Notes under the pieces: model-generated | Seen by the model: only the letters and a program-made list of their open reading frames with translations | What the model was told of the DNA's origin: nothing | Databases searched by the model: none | Translations under genes and position numbers: made by a program | Shown: positions 17,479 through 25,920 of the stretch, one piece after another | Layout: each line of letters opens with the position of its first letter | Position numbering within the stretch: position 1 is the first letter of the stretch | Source: Neptunomonas marina | Lineage (GTDB): Bacteria; Pseudomonadota; Gammaproteobacteria; Pseudomonadales; Balneatricaceae | DNA length: 64,000 nucleotides | Direction: 5' to 3' | NCBI RefSeq assembly: GCF_004005935.1 | Contig: NZ_SACQ01000001.1 | Location: forward strand, 248,001 to 312,000

Positions 17479-18228
17479 ATGTATGTTTCGAAATTTTTAA
17501 CAGCCTCGTACAAAAAATCCCGTCACGCTATTGGTACCGGCTTGGCGGTGGGCGCATTGCTGCTTTCTACCAGCACCTCCGCTTACGTATTAGGTCCGAC
17601 AACGCCAGGTAAGTGGGGAGACCCAGAGTTGGGTACAGGGGCTACGATCACGTGGAGCTTTACTAAAGATGGCTCCGATTGCGGCGGACAAACGTGCCAT
17701 GGACTCGAGACCTTCATGCCTGAGGGTTTTGAAGCAGTGATCGAGGCGGGTTTCGATATTTGGTCGAGCGTAGCTGACCTGACTTTCGTACAGGTAGAGG
17801 ACTCTGGCGAGCCGTTCGGCCACTACGGTAGTGCTGATTTGCGCATCGCAGGTAAAGATATTGATGGCAATGCCGGCACGCTAGCCTTTGGCTACTATCC
17901 GCCACGTAATGGCGGCGGTGCGGCAGGGGATATCCACTTTGATGCCGGTGACCTATGGAGCTTAGAACTGGTAGCGCCCGGATTTAGCCTATTTCAGGTG
18001 TTCACGCATGAGCTTGGCCATGCGCTCGGGTTAGCGCATACAGAGGTGCCGAACTCGCTGATGGGGGCATACTACAGCGAAGCTTTTTATGGACCACAGC
18101 CTGATGACATTGCAGGTATGCAATATCTTTATGGAGCACCTCAGTCTGCGGTTGTCTCCATCAATGGAACGCTGTCGGCGTTCGCCCTAGGTCTCCTATT
18201 TGTTGGCCGCAAACGTAAGCGCGCTTAA
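17479..18228 (+). CDS. Secreted matrixin-like zinc metalloprotease with C-terminal membrane tail
   Basis: This 249-residue predicted metzincin protease has an N-terminal signal peptide (TGLAVGALLLSTSTSA, cleavage near residue 35). The catalytic zinc motif HELGHALGLAH spans residues 177-187, and a Met-turn candidate is NSLMGAYY with Met 195. Two cysteines at 68 and 73 may form a disulfide. The C-terminus (NGTLSAFALGLLFVGRKRKRA) is a hydrophobic stretch followed by a basic tail. This resembles protein-sorting tags such as PEP-CTERM but lacks the PEP tripeptide. The start ATG at 17479 has AGAAGG about 15 bp upstream, which is rather long spacing. It is likely exported or surface-anchored; the substrate is unknown. 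Confidence 0.8.
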   Translation: MYVSKFLTASYKKSRHAIGTGLAVGALLLSTSTSAYVLGPTTPGKWGDPELGTGATITWSFTKDGSDCGGQTCHGLETFMPEGFEAVIEAGFDIWSSVADLTFVQVEDSGEPFGHYGSADLRIAGKDIDGNAGTLAFGYYPPRNGGGAAGDIHFDAGDLWSLELVAPGFSLFQVFTHELGHALGLAHTEVPNSLMGAYYSEAFYGPQPDDIAGMQYLYGAPQSAVVSINGTLSAFALGLLFVGRKRKRA

Positions 18229-18241
18229 CGGCTATCAGCAT

Positions 18242-18270
18242 CCCTCTGAGATTCTTTTTGTCTCAGGGGG
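18242..18270 (+). terminator. Hairpin after matrixin gene
   Basis: CCCTCTGAGA (18242-18251) pairs with TCTCAGGGGG (18261-18270) with one mismatch and a T-rich 9-nt loop, 13 bp after the stop codon. There is no T run after the stem, so it may be a weak or Rho-assisted terminator. Confidence 0.5.
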
Positions 18271-18464
18271 ATATCCGCACCTGATCTTGGGGTGTTTGCG
18301 CTTTCCCTGCTATGCTGATCTGCATACAGTAATCCTGTCCTATATCTATGAATTTAAGTTACTTTCTCGATTACGTTCGTGCGTTAAGCAGTAGCGAAGT
18401 TCACATACAAAGGGTAGGATGAGCCAATGATTATCCGTGCATTCGATAAAATGGATTAAGCGTA

Positions 18465-19934
18465 GTGCAGTCAACTCTCAAACTAACTTTCGTTGTAGTC
18501 GGAGCGTTACTCGCCGGAGCGGGGTACCTCTCAGCATCACCGCAAGCGGGAACGACGTTATCGTGCCATGCTAACGGGTCGAAGGATGTGAACGCCTCGG
18601 TAGGTGGTCTTGCTAGCAATAGCTTGGGTGAAAACTACCTCAATGGTGCAGGTGTTGAGCAAGATATGCAGCAAGCGTATCGCTGGTTTTGCAACGGCGC
18701 GATGCAGCGCAATTCGACGGCTCAGCTAAACACTGCTCTTATGCTGCTTGAGGGCCGAGGTGTTCAGCGTGATGTGCAATTAGGTATGTCTTGGCTAAAC
18801 CAAGCGGCCATCAACGGCAATCATGATGCTGAGCTTGCGCTGGGCATTTTGCTCGTGGACTCTGACCCCGTGCGTAGTTCGGTACTTTTTAAGCGCTCTG
18901 CGGCGGCTGGCAATCTTTATGCTAACCATCGCCTTGCAGAGCTGTATTACTACGGAATTGGCGTTAATCAAGATTACGCTAAAGCAACTGAGTTACTAGA
19001 GGTTGGTGTTGCAGCGGGCTTTGATAAAAGCCGCGACCTGCTAACAAGAATCCGAGTACGACAAAACGATAGTCGTTCTGACGTGGTCGTAATCGAACCT
19101 GCAACCATTGAGGATGCTGTTGCTCCAGTGGCCTCTTCGGCTCAGGAGCCAGAGGTCGCTGATGCAGCACCTGCGGTTGCGGTTTCTCCGCAACAGACAC
19201 AGCGCACAGGCAATGTGCTAGAGAAGATCCTGTCAGTTTTCCCTGCTTTATCGAAACCATCCACCGCTCCTGTGCAGGATGTTGAGGTTGCAGAGTCCAC
19301 CGCGAGTAGCGTTAAAACTGTTGTCGCAGACGAACCTGACGTTGCACCTGCACCAGACGTTCCAGAGACGAGTATTGCGGTCGCAGCGCCGGCGGCAGCG
19401 GTTGAAGCGGTGGCCGTAAAGCCTGTCGTAACCATCAGTGAAGATCTTGAGCAGCAACTGGTCGATGCCGCTGAAGCTGAGGTCGCAGCTGAGCAAACAC
19501 GCGAGTCCGTGCAAACTGCGGCACAGCCCGACGTAGCAAAACCTGAACCCGTAAAGCCGCGGGTAGCTAACGAGCCTGCTAAAGCCGCAGTGAAGAAAGT
19601 GGCGACCTCTCTCAATGCAGAGCGCTTCTTCCGAGATAAGGCGTGGGTCGATGCACAGCCAAAAATGCGCTATGCGATTCAGCTAGTCCAAGCGAGCACC
19701 GTTGAGGGTGTTATCGAATATATCGATAAATACGATCTTGGTGATAAGGCGTTCTTTATTAACGCACGCCAAGATGGCCGTTATCGCTATGTTTTGTTGT
19801 ATGGCGATTATCCGAACAACCGTACAAGTAAAAAGATGGCAAAAACGCTACCTCAAGGGGTACAGGACGCTGGTTACTGGATTCGAACTTATGGGAATCT
19901 GCGCACAAGTTATGAGATTAGCCAGCGCTATTGA
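18465..19934 (+). CDS. Sel1-repeat protein with C-terminal SPOR-like domain
   Basis: This 489-residue protein probably acts in the periplasm. Residues about 6-26 form a hydrophobic signal or anchor (TFVVVGALLAGAGYLSA). At least three to four Sel1-like repeats follow at about 48-190 (GENYLNGAGVEQDMQQAYRW, LMLLEGRGVQRDVQLGMSWL, LAELYYYGIGVNQDYAKATE). A long Ala/Val/Pro/Glu-rich low-complexity linker runs from about 205 to 385. The last ~85 residues (MRYAIQLVQASTVEGVIEYI ... RYVLLYGDYPNNRTSKKMA) resemble a SPOR peptidoglycan-binding domain. GTG at 18465 is the start. It lies 48 bp before an MCP-like gene, so they may be co-transcribed. The combination suggests a cell-envelope or division-site role, but that is inference. 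Confidence 0.8.
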   Translation: MQSTLKLTFVVVGALLAGAGYLSASPQAGTTLSCHANGSKDVNASVGGLASNSLGENYLNGAGVEQDMQQAYRWFCNGAMQRNSTAQLNTALMLLEGRGVQRDVQLGMSWLNQAAINGNHDAELALGILLVDSDPVRSSVLFKRSAAAGNLYANHRLAELYYYGIGVNQDYAKATELLEVGVAAGFDKSRDLLTRIRVRQNDSRSDVVVIEPATIEDAVAPVASSAQEPEVADAAPAVAVSPQQTQRTGNVLEKILSVFPALSKPSTAPVQDVEVAESTASSVKTVVADEPDVAPAPDVPETSIAVAAPAAAVEAVAVKPVVTISEDLEQQLVDAAEAEVAAEQTRESVQTAAQPDVAKPEPVKPRVANEPAKAAVKKVATSLNAERFFRDKAWVDAQPKMRYAIQLVQASTVEGVIEYIDKYDLGDKAFFINARQDGRYRYVLLYGDYPNNRTSKKMAKTLPQGVQDAGYWIRTYGNLRTSYEISQRY

Positions 19935-19982
19935 TTCCATCCTCGCATCCACTGTGTTTGATAAAGTTACTCGAGTCGTCTA

Positions 19983-21791
19983 ATGGCGAGCTTGCAATCT
20001 GCATTTAAACCGCGCTGGCTGATTATTTTTGCGCTGCTGCTATGTATCGCTGCGGTGGTCAATCTTTATATCCAATCGCACAAGCTAGATACACTCTTTA
20101 GCGAGAGCCACCAGATCGACCTTGATGTTGATGCGGTGACAACCGCTCTGGAGGCTATTTCGGCAGCGGCCCTAAACGCGCCAGCGAAAACATCATTGGA
20201 TGACCCCGCGCTCGACCAAGCCGCGGATGCACTCCTTTATGCCAGAACGGTTCTGTTGCGATTGAGCCATCCACAGGGCTCTGCTCCAACACATAGTGCT
20301 TTAGCACTGCTTAGCCGCTACTACAATAAAGTCATAGCGCAGCGCCGCTTGGCTGCTGCAGAGCAGGACTGGTTCTCGTTAGCTCTCACAGAGAGTCAGC
20401 TCGTAAGCGAGATATTGTCGCTGCGGGCATGGTCCAAAGCGGCGTTCCAGCCAAAGCTAATGGAACAGACCAAGCGATGGCGTATTGCGCAGCTGCTAGT
20501 GGCGGCGGGAATTGTATGTGCTGCAGTTGCCCTGCTTATCGGATGGTACCGATCCCGACGTGCAGTGAGTGCTTATGAGCCCGCTCCTGTCCTTACTGGC
20601 TTATCTAGCTATCGAAATACGGCTATCGATCCACCCGCATCTTTACCTAAACAGCCAGAAACTCTGCGAAAGCCGAGTCTAACTGCAGCACTCAAGCAGG
20701 TTGTTCCAGCGATCAGCCTACCTCTGATTCTGCTGGATCGCGAGGGCAATGTGGAGTGTATGAGCGATGCTGTACACTATCAAAATGATGACCTACCCAC
20801 GCGCTTTGAGCCGAGCCAGCTAGCAGAGCAACACGTTGTGATTGATCGTGTCGGCCGCTTTTACGTGCATTCGTTGCCTGACTGCGGGTGGTTACTTGTG
20901 CAGCAGTTTGACTCAGTGGGTGATGCAGAAGAAAGTGCGCTCGAAACGTTACTCGAGGCTGCGATTAACGGAGACTTTAGCCAGCGGTTGCCCAAAGGCG
21001 GCGTTAACGATAAAGCGAACCATCTTATGGGGCTGTTAGATACCTACTTCTTGCAGTTAGAAGAGGTCTCCAAATCGATTAGCGAAGGGCAGTTAAAACC
21101 TTTGAAAGGGCGCCTGAGTAAGCACGCTCCCGGCCGTTTTGGTGAGTTAAACTACCAAACTAATATTGCGATCAAGCACCTGATTCAAACAGTCCGATCG
21201 CTCTATCAATTAAATCATCAGATTGCGCAGGCCGCCGCTAAACCCCTTGAAATGGATAATACCAGCGTGGCGGCTCCTAAGGCTTCGGATGATGCGATCA
21301 ACCCGTTATTAGATGCACGTACAAGCTCAGTGCATGCCGCTGAAGTAGTCGATAGTTTTGCTTTACGATTGCAGGGCGTAGTGACCTCTAATACTGATAT
21401 TCAGCGGCTGTCAGAGGTCGTTGATGGTATCGCATTTCAAACCAACCTGTTGGCGCTTAACGCGTCGATCGAGGCTGAGCGGGCGGGTGAGCGTGGTGCG
21501 GGGTTCCGTATTGTGGCAAGGGAAGTTCGTGAACTGGCTAACGATGCTGCTCAAGCTGCACGCCAGATCAGAACTGCACTAAGCGAAAGCGATCATGCGC
21601 TTCAAGATAGTCTGTTTTGCGCTGAGCATTCACACGTGGCTATACAGGAGGTGGTTGATTCACTTGCTCGCCTTGATATATCGCCTGTGGTCGAAGAGCC
21701 GGTTGTTACCTCGGCTGCAGCGGACCCGCGCATCGCCAAGATCACCTCTACAAATCTTCAGTTACGCCAAGTACTGCGCTTTTTTAAGTAG
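19983..21791 (+). CDS. MCP-like membrane signalling protein with shortened signalling domain
   Basis: The 602-residue product has a transmembrane helix at about 12-30 ([19 protein letters not shown]), a periplasmic helical region and a second helix at about 167-187. The cytoplasmic part contains the chemoreceptor hairpin tip near residues 480-517 ([20 protein letters not shown], then [15 protein letters not shown]). The canonical EAARAGE is EAERAGE here. The helical arms are short: only about 85 residues follow the tip, and no HAMP-like or QxxxE-rich methylation segment is obvious. It may signal to a dedicated CheW/CheA-like system rather than flagellar chemotaxis. The upstream SPOR/Sel1 gene probably shares its transcript. 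Confidence 0.75.
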   Translation: MASLQSAFKPRWLIIFALLLCIAAVVNLYIQSHKLDTLFSESHQIDLDVDAVTTALEAISAAALNAPAKTSLDDPALDQAADALLYARTVLLRLSHPQGSAPTHSALALLSRYYNKVIAQRRLAAAEQDWFSLALTESQLVSEILSLRAWSKAAFQPKLMEQTKRWRIAQLLVAAGIVCAAVALLIGWYRSRRAVSAYEPAPVLTGLSSYRNTAIDPPASLPKQPETLRKPSLTAALKQVVPAISLPLILLDREGNVECMSDAVHYQNDDLPTRFEPSQLAEQHVVIDRVGRFYVHSLPDCGWLLVQQFDSVGDAEESALETLLEAAINGDFSQRLPKGGVNDKANHLMGLLDTYFLQLEEVSKSISEGQLKPLKGRLSKHAPGRFGELNYQTNIAIKHLIQTVRSLYQLNHQIAQAAAKPLEMDNTSVAAPKASDDAINPLLDARTSSVHAAEVVDSFALRLQGVVTSNTDIQRLSEVVDGIAFQTNLLALNASIEAERAGERGAGFRIVAREVRELANDAAQAARQIRTALSESDHALQDSLFCAEHSHVAIQEVVDSLARLDISPVVEEPVVTSAAADPRIAKITSTNLQLRQVLRFFK

Positions 21792-21831
21792 CTTATTTTA
21801 AGTCGCTCGTTTTTCGTAACTCGTGATTTAA

Positions 21832-22716
21832 TCACCCACCGCTGCGCGAAAAAGTATCTTCCAATGAGTCCTCAATCGCGGCTAGACATGCTGCAACAGA
21901 ACGAGGCACTTGGTTATTGTAAGGGTGCAGTGCATAGACCGGATTCTCGATCAGTTGATGGTCTGGGAAGAGCGGTACAAGCGTGTTTAGCTGGCGTACT
22001 AAAAAATCCGGTACCAAACCGATACTACCTCCTGAACTGATCATCGCTACGGCGGTATTGAGTGAGTTGACGCGGCATAGGTTACGAGGCTTAAAGTTGA
22101 TCGCTGCTGCATTTTGCTCTTGGGGCTGCAAATGGTGTTCGATGTTATCGCCTTGCCAACGGTTCGCAATATAGAGCGTGTTCTCACTTATTCCCGCGGC
22201 TGCTAGCGCTGGGGTAGCACATAGCTGATCTCGAAAACTACCGATGCGGCGCTGCTTGAGGGTGCTTGCAGCAGATGAGCCTACCCGAATCGCGAGATCG
22301 ATGGTGTCTGCACTGAGTGATAGCTGCTCATCGGAGCTGATCAGCTCGGCGCGCAGCTTTGGGTAGCGAGACATCGCCGCCGCTATTGCGGGGGCGACTA
22401 ACGCATTCATCAACGCATCGGGAGCGGTAATGGTGACGCGCCCCTGCGGCTCTACTTGATAACTTCTGACTAAATCCCAAGCGGAATCGATGACCTCATT
22501 CATCTCGCGGCAGCGTTGATAGAACAGCTGGCCTACATCTGTTAAGTGCTGCCTGCGTGTTGTTCTGATAAGAAGAGTGGCGCCGAGTTCTGATTCCAAC
22601 GTCTTTAGGTGTTGGCTGACAACAGACTTAGACAGCTCGAGATGATCAGCGGCCGCGGAGATAGAGCCTTGCTCAACGATATGAGTAAAAATGGACATTT
22701 GTCGGGAACGGTTCAT
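21832..22716 (-). CDS. LysR family transcriptional regulator
   Basis: This 294-residue LysR-type regulator has an N-terminal winged helix-turn-helix (residues 1-60: MSIFTHIVEQGSISAAADHL, LSKSVVSQHLKTLESELGA) and a C-terminal substrate-binding effector domain (about 90-290). It is transcribed divergently from the SnoaL-like gene across a 105-bp gap that carries an inverted repeat, so that gene is the likely target. The effector is unknown. Confidence 0.9.
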   Translation of the reverse strand: MNRSRQMSIFTHIVEQGSISAAADHLELSKSVVSQHLKTLESELGATLLIRTTRRQHLTDVGQLFYQRCREMNEVIDSAWDLVRSYQVEPQGRVTITAPDALMNALVAPAIAAAMSRYPKLRAELISSDEQLSLSADTIDLAIRVGSSAASTLKQRRIGSFRDQLCATPALAAAGISENTLYIANRWQGDNIEHHLQPQEQNAAAINFKPRNLCRVNSLNTAVAMISSGGSIGLVPDFLVRQLNTLVPLFPDHQLIENPVYALHPYNNQVPRSVAACLAAIEDSLEDTFSRSGG

Positions 22717-22728
22717 AACTATTGTCCG

Positions 22729-22752
22729 TAAAAATTAAACAATGAATTTTTA
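22729..22752. promoter_or_regulatory. Inverted repeat in the LysR/SnoaL divergent promoter
   Basis: TAAAAATT (22729-22736) and AATTTTTA (22745-22752) form a perfect 8-bp inverted repeat with an 8-bp spacer, 13 bp upstream of the regulator ATG. LysR proteins often bind such dyads between divergent genes; binding here is inferred from position. Confidence 0.45.
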
Positions 22753-22821
22753 TATGTCTGTTTTTTGATGTCAATGATCCTCCTAGTATGGATTCTGTCA
22801 GTTAACCAACGAGGAAGAACA

Positions 22822-23196
22822 ATGCAGCAAGATACTGAACTTATGCTATGTAAAGCGGGAATTGATGCGTGGCGCGCTGCGTTTAATGAGCAAGACGCCG
22901 CAGGGTGTGCAGCTCAGTACCTAGAAAATACGGTTATGGAAGCACGTCCATTTGGGGTGTTTGAAGGGCGTGAAGCGATACAAGCGTTTTGGCAGAATAT
23001 TATTGATCAAGGCTTCAAAGAGGTTGCTTACACCGATGTGACTTGGACAAAGGTTGATGAAGGTGGTTATCTGTTATCGGCTAAGTGGAAGATGAACAAA
23101 GCGTTTGGTGTGGTTCATTCAGAACATTGGGTTGTTGATGAAGACGGCAAAGCACGCTTAAAGAGCGACCTGTTTGAGGTCCTTGGTGAGCGCTAA
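22822..23196 (+). CDS. SnoaL/NTF2-like protein, 124 aa
   Basis: The product has the small alpha+beta cone pattern of NTF2/SnoaL-like proteins: WRAAFNEQDAAGCAAQYLEN (residues 13-32), ARPFGVFEGREAIQAFWQNI and a beta-rich C-terminus (YLLSAKWKMNKAFGVVHSEH). Members include isomerases, hydratases and proteins of unknown function, so no reaction is assigned. The start ATG at 22822 follows GAGGAAG at 22811, which decides it over the in-frame ATG at 22765. It is divergent from the LysR gene and ends at a bidirectional terminator. Confidence 0.75.
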   Translation: MQQDTELMLCKAGIDAWRAAFNEQDAAGCAAQYLENTVMEARPFGVFEGREAIQAFWQNIIDQGFKEVAYTDVTWTKVDEGGYLLSAKWKMNKAFGVVHSEHWVVDEDGKARLKSDLFEVLGER

Positions 23197-23210
23197 TACA
23201 GGCCGTTATA

Positions 23211-23233
23211 AAAAGGGCCGCTGAGCGGCCCTT
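23211..23233. terminator. Bidirectional hairpin between SnoaL-like and NSS transporter genes
   Basis: AAAAGGGCCGCTGAGCGGCCCTT forms a GC-rich stem (GGGCCG / CGGCCC with a CTGAG loop), with an A run on the left. It serves the minus-strand transporter gene best, because the A run reads as T there. Confidence 0.75.
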
Positions 23234-23239
23234 GTGCTT

Positions 23240-24649
23240 TTAAAGCAGATTGTAGACAAATACGACGGCCACACCGGCCGGTGTCACAAAGCGCAGTACA
23301 AACATAAAGCTTTTGAACAGCGCGCCATTACCTATATCTAGCTCGTTCTCAACGGCTTGTTTGTTCATAAACCAGCCCGCGAAGATTGCTATCAGCATTC
23401 CGCCAAGCGGCATCATCAGGTTAGCGGTAAAGTAATCGAGTAGGTCGAAAACAGTCTTGCCCTCGAAGACGGGAATAAAGGCTAGAGGGTGGAAGTCTGC
23501 CCACTCGTTAAAAGACAACACCGTTGCGATGCCGAGTACCCAAATCGATAGCCCACCGATAAGTGCCCCGACTGTGCGGCTAATACCTTTTTGTTCTTCA
23601 AGCCACTCGACCACAGGCTCGAGTAGCGAGATTGCTGAGGTGAGCGCAGCCACCACCAGTAAACCAAAGAACAGAGTGCCGAACAGTACGCCGCCTGTCA
23701 TTTGGCCGAAAGCGAGTGGCAGAGTTTGGAAGATAAGACCGGGGCCCGCGCCAGGTTCTAATCCATTTGCGAACACCAGTGGGAAAATAGCAAGGCCTGC
23801 GAGCAGTGCGACAACCGTATCAACAATAGAAACCGTCACCGCGGTTTTAACAACCGATACCTTTTTAGGCAGAAATGATCCGTACGCCATCATCACGCCC
23901 ATACCTAAGCTTAGCGTGAAAAAGGCGTGGCCAAGCGCTGTCAGCACTCCTTCAGTTGATAGCTTGCTGAAGTCTGGCTGGAACAGGAACGCGAAGCCTT
24001 GCGCAAAATCACCGCTTGCCAACGCGTAGCCAACCATCACCAGCAGCAGTAAGAACAGTAGCGGCATTAAAACGTTCACGGCTTTCTCAAGCCCCGAGCG
24101 AATACCGCGAGCGACGATCATGATCACTGCCACCATAAAGATCGAGTGCCAGAGCAATAGCGTGGATGGGTCGCCTAATAGGCCGCCGAACAGGGCGCCG
24201 ATCGTTTCGGTATCGGCGCCACTAAAAGTGGAGGAGGCGGCATGGCCCACATAGGAGATCGCCCAGCCGCCGATCACTGAGTAGAAAGATAAGATCATAA
24301 ATGAGGCGATAATCCCCATCCAGCCCAGCCAACCCCAGCGCTTGCTCAAGCCATCTCTGCTGGCCAAAATACGCATCGTATTGATAGGGCTGCGACCACC
24401 GCGGCGGCCGATCATCACCTCGGCAATCATAATCGGGATACCGATCATGGCGATACAGAGCAGGTAAACGATAACAAAAGCACCGCCACCGTTCTCACCG
24501 GTGATATAGGGAAACTTCCAGATATTGCCTAAGCCAACAGCTGAGCCGCTAGCGGCAAGAATAAAGGCTAAACGTGAGGACCACATTGGGTTGTCTGCAC
24601 GTGCATCGGCGATCGCATCACCGGATGCTTGATGAGTTTGCGTTGTCAC
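23240..24649 (-). CDS. Sodium-dependent transporter, NSS (neurotransmitter:sodium symporter) family
   Basis: This 469-residue symporter of the LeuT/NSS fold has about eleven to twelve membrane helices. Helix 1 holds the sodium and substrate site GSAVGLGNIWKFPYITGENG (residues about 36-55). RGGRSPINTMRIL in the first cytoplasmic loop and GVMMAYGSFLPKK are also typical. Bacterial members import amino acids such as tryptophan, tyrosine or leucine. I use the GTG at 24649 because GGAGAGAG lies just upstream of it; an in-frame GTG at 24664 overlaps that site. It lies downstream of the leucine dehydrogenase and oxidoreductase genes but beyond a terminator. This suggests, without proof, import of their amino acids. 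Confidence 0.9.
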   Translation of the reverse strand: MTTQTHQASGDAIADARADNPMWSSRLAFILAASGSAVGLGNIWKFPYITGENGGGAFVIVYLLCIAMIGIPIMIAEVMIGRRGGRSPINTMRILASRDGLSKRWGWLGWMGIIASFMILSFYSVIGGWAISYVGHAASSTFSGADTETIGALFGGLLGDPSTLLLWHSIFMVAVIMIVARGIRSGLEKAVNVLMPLLFLLLLVMVGYALASGDFAQGFAFLFQPDFSKLSTEGVLTALGHAFFTLSLGMGVMMAYGSFLPKKVSVVKTAVTVSIVDTVVALLAGLAIFPLVFANGLEPGAGPGLIFQTLPLAFGQMTGGVLFGTLFFGLLVVAALTSAISLLEPVVEWLEEQKGISRTVGALIGGLSIWVLGIATVLSFNEWADFHPLAFIPVFEGKTVFDLLDYFTANLMMPLGGMLIAIFAGWFMNKQAVENELDIGNGALFKSFMFVLRFVTPAGVAVVFVYNLL

Positions 24650-24736
24650 TATTTCTCTCTCCACGTATTTATTTTTATCGTGTTTTCAAGATAGATTCGC
24701 CCAGCAGAGGCAGGCGTTGCCTCGAGCGTCCATGGC

Positions 24737-24762
24737 AAAAAAACGGCGTGATCCCTCACGCC
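24737..24762 (-). terminator. Rho-independent terminator after leucine dehydrogenase gene
   Basis: On the minus strand, GGCGTGA-GGGA-TCACGCC (stem 24745-24751 / 24756-24762) is followed by seven T residues (24737-24743). This separates the dehydrogenase operon from the downstream transporter gene. Confidence 0.9.
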
Positions 24763-24835
24763 AAAGGGTCTACTAACTATTGCAAGTAACGTGGTGATTT
24801 CAGCGCGCCGTTATAGCCCGCTGGCGCAACCAGCG

Positions 24836-25888
24836 CTATCGGATAAAGCGCTCCTCTGCCAAGCGGTTGGCAATAACGCCGGTGCCTTCGCCAGATGCGT
24901 CACTGCGCTTAAAGATCTCTGCAAGAGTGTCACCAATGGTCTCGATGTGAGTGCGCACCTTATCGGGCGTATGGCCGGTGCGCTCGTAAAAGATATCGAT
25001 GATACCGCCGGCGTTGATGGCGAAATCTGGCGCATACAGGATGCCAGCATCGCGTACTTGTTGATCGTGTGCTGCATGCTCAAGCTGGTTGTTTGCCGCG
25101 CCAGCAATCACTTTGGCTTTCATGAGCGCTAAGCTCTGATCGTTTATCGTGGCGCCGAGTGCACAGGGGGCAACCACATCAACCTCTTGCGCCAAAATCG
25201 CGTCGGCAGCAACGGCTGTAGCTCCCAAGCCATTAACCGCTCGCTCGACAAAAGCGGGGTAAATGTCGGATACGATGAGCTCGGCACCTGCTTCGTGCAG
25301 GTGTTTTGCCAGTCGGAAGCCAACGTTGCCCACACCTTGGATAGCCACGCGTAAACCCGTTAAATCTTGCGTGCCAAACTTATGTGCCACCGCGGCTTTA
25401 AGGCCAACAAATGTACCGTAGGCTGTCGCGGGGGAGGGGTCGCCATTGCAAGGTAAACCGTCAATTCCGGTGCGCTCTGTAATACCCGCCACATAGTGGG
25501 TATGGCGCGCCATCACCTGCAGATCAGGTACGCTCGTGCCTGAATCTTCAGCGGCAATATAGCGCCCACTCAGGCTTTCCAGTGCGCGGCCCATCATCTC
25601 TAGGAGGGCTTCACTCTTGTGCTCGCGAGGGTTACCGATGATGACGGATTTACCGCCGCCAAGGTCAAGGTTGGCTAGAGCTGACTTGTAGGTCATCCCT
25701 TTCGATAGGCGCAGCACATCGGTGAGCGCTTCGGCATCGCTGCCGTATTGCCACATGCGGCATCCACCAAGCGCTGGACCACGATTTGAGTTATGGACAG
25801 CGATAATGGCTTTTAGGCCCGTTTCCTTGTCGTGAAAAAAGTTGACCTGCTCGTGTTGGTCAAACTCTGGATGGCTAAAGATAGACAT
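24836..25888 (-). CDS. ldh: Leucine dehydrogenase (Glu/Leu/Phe/Val dehydrogenase family)
   Basis: This NAD-dependent enzyme reversibly deaminates branched-chain L-amino acids to 2-oxoacids plus ammonia. The 350-residue product has the N-terminal substrate domain with ALGGCRMW near 40, Lys 68 in TYKSALA and Lys 80 in [10 protein letters not shown]; both lysines match the substrate and catalytic lysines of characterised leucine dehydrogenases. A Rossmann domain follows ([17 protein letters not shown] near residue 180). It is 32 bp after the indolepyruvate oxidoreductase gene, so the pair probably forms an operon that converts amino acids to 2-oxoacids and then to acyl-CoA. Phenylalanine or valine as preferred substrate cannot be excluded. 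Confidence 0.92.
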   Translation of the reverse strand: MSIFSHPEFDQHEQVNFFHDKETGLKAIIAVHNSNRGPALGGCRMWQYGSDAEALTDVLRLSKGMTYKSALANLDLGGGKSVIIGNPREHKSEALLEMMGRALESLSGRYIAAEDSGTSVPDLQVMARHTHYVAGITERTGIDGLPCNGDPSPATAYGTFVGLKAAVAHKFGTQDLTGLRVAIQGVGNVGFRLAKHLHEAGAELIVSDIYPAFVERAVNGLGATAVAADAILAQEVDVVAPCALGATINDQSLALMKAKVIAGAANNQLEHAAHDQQVRDAGILYAPDFAINAGGIIDIFYERTGHTPDKVRTHIETIGDTLAEIFKRSDASGEGTGVIANRLAEERFIR

Positions 25889-25920
25889 GTATTACCTCAA
25901 TAATCTGTTCATTTCACGGG

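Noticed and set aside
19142-19615. 157-codon minus-strand frame opposite the Sel1/SPOR gene
   Set aside because: Low-complexity Ala/Ser/Thr shadow of the Ala/Val/Glu linker of the plus-strand gene.
23457-24029. 190-codon plus-strand frame opposite the NSS transporter
   Set aside because: Antisense shadow: the transporter frame shows membrane helices and the sodium-site motif, and the plus-strand frame is Ser/Pro/Thr-rich.
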